From Azoarcus sp. (GTDB lineage: Bacteria; Pseudomonadota; Gammaproteobacteria; Burkholderiales; Rhodocyclaceae), in the NCBI GenBank assembly GCA_031258035.1, contig JAIRNL010000046.1:1-7700 (forward strand): DNA of 7,700 bases, given 5' to 3'. A program made the translations under genes and the position numbers. Every line of letters starts with the position of its first letter. Within the stretch, counting starts at the first letter, position 1. The notes under the pieces were generated by a model. It made no database searches. It had not been told where the DNA came from and saw nothing but the letters and a program-made list of their open reading frames with translations. Below, one piece after another: positions 5,369 through 7,700 of the stretch.

Positions 5369-6876
5369 TGGGCAAGCCGGCCAAGGTCTCGCATGGCGCC
5401 TGGGGCGAAACATCGGCGCCCGCGCCCGCGCCGACGGCGGAGGCGCCCCAGAAAGAGCACATGCGGCATACCCGCAAGGCTTTCGAGCACATCGGCACCG
5501 CCTCGAACAAAGCGGCGGCGCCGATGCGGCCTTTTTTCGAACGATTCTTCGACCGTCTGCTGCCGGCCTTGCCGACTTCCCAGGAATTGGGGTGGGGCGC
5601 CGAGGCCGACTGGGCGCGGCTGCAACAGGAGCCGCTGCGCGCCCGGCGTCTGCTGCGCCTCATCGTCGTCGTCGTCCTGTTGCTGCTGGGCTGGGCGGCG
5701 CTGGCCCCGCTCGATGAAGTCACGCGCGGCGAAGGCAAGGTCATTCCATCGTCGCAGGTGCAGATCGTCCAGGCCGTCGATGGCGGTCAGGTCAAGGAGT
5801 TGCTGGTACGCGAGGGCCAGGAAGTCGTACCGGGGCAGGTGCTGCTGCGCATCGACCCCATCCGCTTCACTTCCGATGCGCTCAGCGGCCGCGCCAGAGT
5901 CCTCGGCCTCAAAGCAAAAGTAACCAGATTGCAGGCGCTCATCGACGGCCGGGACTTCGTGATGCCGGAAGACGTGTCCCAAGGCGCGCCCGACACCGCG
6001 GCCTCCGAACAAAGCCTGTATTACTCGTCGCGCGCCGAGGTTGATTCCCAACTCTCCATCGCCCGCCAGCAGCTTGCGCAGCGTGAAGAAGAACTCAACG
6101 AAGCGCGCGCGCGCCACGAGCAGGCTTCCCGCGGCCTCGATCTCGCCGTGCAGGAACTGGCGATGACCGAGCCGCTGCTGAAATCGGGCGCGGTCTCCGA
6201 AGTGGATATCATCAGGCTCAAACAGACGGTGACGAAGCTCTCCGGCGATCGCAGCCAGTCCGCGGCGCAAATCCAGAAAGTGCAGGCGGCGATCGCCGAA
6301 TCCCGGCACAAGATCCAGGATGTCGAACTCGAAGCCCGCAACAAGTGGAGCAAGGAACTTGCCGACAGCATGACCGAGCTTGGCAGCCGTTCGGCGAGCG
6401 AAGTGGCGAGCGCCGACAAGGTCGAGCAGGCCGACGTGCGCTCGCCGGTGCGGGGCACGGTCAAGCGCCTGCTGGTCAACACCATCAACGCCGTGGTGCA
6501 GCCGGGCAAGGAACTGGTCGAAATCGTGCCGCTGGACGACGACCTGCTGCTCGAAGCGCAGGTCAAGCCCCGTGACATCGCTTTCCTGCGGCCCGGCCTG
6601 CCCGTGCGGGTCAAGATCACGGCCTACGACTTTGCCATCTTCGGCGGGCTCGATGGGACGCTCGAACACATCTCGGCCGATACCGTCACCGACGAGAAAG
6701 GCAATGCCTATTATCTCATCAGGGTACGCACGCTCGAATCCACATTGGGAGACAACATGCCGATCACCCCTGGGATGGTCGCCGAAGTCGATGTGCTGAC
6801 CGGCAAGAAAACCGTGCTCGAATATTTGTTGAAACCCGTATTGCGGGCCAAGGCAAACGCCATGACGGAACGATGA
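5368..6876 (+). CDS. lapC: Type I secretion membrane fusion protein, HlyD family (LapC-like)
   Basis: Periplasmic adaptor that links the ABC exporter to an outer-membrane TolC-like duct. The 502-aa product has a cytoplasmic region of about 95 residues, one membrane helix (about 96-113, LLRLIVVVVLLLLGWAAL), a biotinyl/lipoyl-like half-motif (about 130-165), a long coiled-coil hairpin (about 215-345), the second lipoyl half (VRSPVRGTVKRLLV, about 355-385) and a C-terminal beta-barrel domain. The HlyD-family signature is complete at 466-488 (ITPGMVAEVDVLTGKK then TVLEYLL). The cytoplasmic part is longer than in typical HlyD proteins and begins with a Pro/Ala-rich stretch (16-28). The ATG at 5368 is supported by GGAGG eight bases upstream and by TAATG overlap with the exporter stop. 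It overlaps the next gene by 4 bp. The family is certain; the symbol is by analogy. Confidence 0.93.
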   Translation: MGKPAKVSHGAWGETSAPAPAPTAEAPQKEHMRHTRKAFEHIGTASNKAAAPMRPFFERFFDRLLPALPTSQELGWGAEADWARLQQEPLRARRLLRLIVVVVLLLLGWAALAPLDEVTRGEGKVIPSSQVQIVQAVDGGQVKELLVREGQEVVPGQVLLRIDPIRFTSDALSGRARVLGLKAKVTRLQALIDGRDFVMPEDVSQGAPDTAASEQSLYYSSRAEVDSQLSIARQQLAQREEELNEARARHEQASRGLDLAVQELAMTEPLLKSGAVSEVDIIRLKQTVTKLSGDRSQSAAQIQKVQAAIAESRHKIQDVELEARNKWSKELADSMTELGSRSASEVASADKVEQADVRSPVRGTVKRLLVNTINAVVQPGKELVEIVPLDDDLLLEAQVKPRDIAFLRPGLPVRVKITAYDFAIFGGLDGTLEHISADTVTDEKGNAYYLIRVRTLESTLGDNMPITPGMVAEVDVLTGKKTVLEYLLKPVLRAKANAMTER

Positions 6877-7481
6877 TGCGCAATCTTTTTCTCGTGTCGG
6901 GCATGGCGCAGCCCTCGCCGCGCTGGCGCGACGCCTTCCCCGATGGCCTGTCGCTTACCCGCGATGTAGCTGCCACGGCCCAGACGAAAACCGACATCGT
7001 CTGGCTGGGGACGACCGCTCCCGGCTGGGATAGCCTGCTTGCCGCCGCCTTGCGCCTGTTTGCCGACGTTCACGCGGTCGTGGTCTCCAATACGCCCAAC
7101 GAACGTGAAGCCATGCTGGCCCTGAAAGTCGGCGCGCATGGCTATTGCCATGCCTGGGCACCGCCCGAGCAACTGCGCGAAGTTGCCCAGGTCGTGGGCA
7201 GGGGTGGGTATTGGATCGGGCCAGAGCTGATGTTCAGGCTGATCGACGTGGTCAACAAAGTGTTCCCCGCGCCCGAAGAACTTCCCAGGGAGCTTTCCGG
7301 GCGCGAAGCCGAAGTTGCCCGCGAAGTCGCGGCTGGCCGCTCCAACAAGGAGATTGCGGCATTCCTCGGCATTACCGAGCGCACGGTCAAGGCGCATCTG
7401 GGCGCCATCTTCACCAAATTGGGCGTGCGCGATCGCCTGCAACTGGCCTTGCGCTTGCGGGGGAGCGGCAAACAGACATGA
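6873..7481 (+). CDS. LuxR/NarL-type transcription regulator with a degenerate receiver-like domain
   Basis: Probable DNA-binding regulator of 202 aa. Residues about 141-197 are a full LuxR helix-turn-helix (LSGREAEV...AAGRSNKEIAAFLGITERTVKAHL), with the recognition helix around 168-182. Residues 1-125 align by pattern with a response-regulator receiver but lack its chemistry. No acidic pair follows the first strand (RNLFLVSGMA), Gly46 sits where the phospho-acceptor Asp belongs (DIVWLGTT), and the conserved Lys is replaced (GYCHAWAPPEQL). Ordinary phosphorylation by a histidine kinase is therefore unlikely; control by abundance, a ligand or a protein partner is more likely. The ATG at 6873 overlaps the HlyD stop (ATGATG); the ATG at 6876 is an equally possible start that removes one Met. 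The 3' end overlaps the next gene by 4 bp. Its place inside the secretion operon suggests autoregulation or control of the adhesin. Confidence 0.88.
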   Translation: MMRNLFLVSGMAQPSPRWRDAFPDGLSLTRDVAATAQTKTDIVWLGTTAPGWDSLLAAALRLFADVHAVVVSNTPNEREAMLALKVGAHGYCHAWAPPEQLREVAQVVGRGGYWIGPELMFRLIDVVNKVFPAPEELPRELSGREAEVAREVAAGRSNKEIAAFLGITERTVKAHLGAIFTKLGVRDRLQLALRLRGSGKQT

Positions 7482-7700
7482 GCGCGGTGATTTACATCAA
7501 AAAAGGCGCCGACGGCCGCATCACGGCGCTCAGCCGCGACCCCGGCCCGGACGGCGACCCCGACTGGAGCGCGCTGGACAGCGATGCGCCGGAAGTGCGG
7601 GCGTTCATCGCGGGACTCTCCGGGGCGGAAGACGCCTTGAGCAATTCAGACCTGCCGTTCGTGCGCGTGCTCGAAGACGTCATCGACCTCCTCACCGATC
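7478..7700 (+). CDS. Small conserved protein resembling 'tryptophan synthase subunit beta like' family, C-terminus cut by window edge
   Basis: The frame is open for 74 codons from an ATG that overlaps the regulator stop (ATGA) and continues past the edge. A GGGGGAG at 7459-7465 could serve as a ribosome site, though spacing is long. The start MSAVIYIKKGADGRITALS looks like a short beta hairpin. The later SDLPFVRVLEDVIDLL resembles a segment I recall from small pseudomonad proteins labelled 'tryptophan synthase subunit beta like', whose label has no evident enzymatic basis: these are too short to be TrpB and no PLP-binding motif is visible here. Function is unknown. Co-transcription with the secretion genes suggests a role linked to secretion or its regulation. 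The family match is from memory and would need a search. Confidence 0.7.
   Translation, partial: MSAVIYIKKGADGRITALSRDPGPDGDPDWSALDSDAPEVRAFIAGLSGAEDALSNSDLPFVRVLEDVIDLLTD

Noticed and set aside
5212..6669. Minus-strand open frame of 485 codons opposite the HlyD-family gene
   Set aside because: It is a low-information antisense frame, while the plus strand encodes a complete HlyD protein with its signature.

Overview
This 7.7 kb GC-rich window looks like the chromosome of a betaproteobacterium, probably Rhodocyclales (Thauera, Azoarcus or a relative). That placement rests on base composition, protein style and gene company; no marker gene is present. Coding is dense. Two divergent operons share one regulatory gap at about 3036-3199. 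No RNA gene, insertion sequence, CRISPR array or phage gene was seen.

Left (minus-strand) operon, read from 3035 down to 1: (1) a 121-aa single-domain PilZ protein with both cyclic-di-GMP-binding motifs, resembling Pseudomonas PA4608/MapZ; (2) a 61-aa single-span membrane protein of unknown role; (3) a metal-type ABC ATPase; (4) an ABC-3 family permease; (5) a periplasmic zinc/manganese-type solute-binding protein that runs off the left edge. Genes 3-5 form a high-affinity metal importer, most likely zinc and closest in style to AztABC. The importer starts and stops overlap by 4 bp; the first two genes overlap by 8 bp.

Right (plus-strand) operon, read from 3200 to the right edge: (1) a type I secretion ABC exporter of the LapB/LssB group, with a degenerate C39-like N-terminal domain; (2) its HlyD/LapC-type membrane fusion partner, with an unusually long cytoplasmic N-terminus; (3) a LuxR/NarL-type regulator whose receiver-like domain has lost the phosphorylation residues; (4) the start of a small conserved protein that databases often call 'tryptophan synthase subunit beta like'. 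Each gene overlaps the next by 1-4 bp. The outer-membrane TolC/LapE component and the secreted protein are not in the window. By analogy with Lap systems, the cargo is probably a large repeat-containing adhesin.

The most notable local signal is a perfect inverted repeat (8-bp arms, 7-bp spacer, 3141-3163). It sits where the -35 element should be, directly upstream of a consensus TATAAT box that would drive the secretion operon. With the atypical regulator encoded in that operon, it makes a testable regulatory circuit. A PilZ protein next to a Lap-like exporter is also suggestive, because c-di-GMP controls Lap adhesins. I see no wholly new system; the component families are recognisable and the novelty lies in the arrangement, the regulator and the small unknown proteins.
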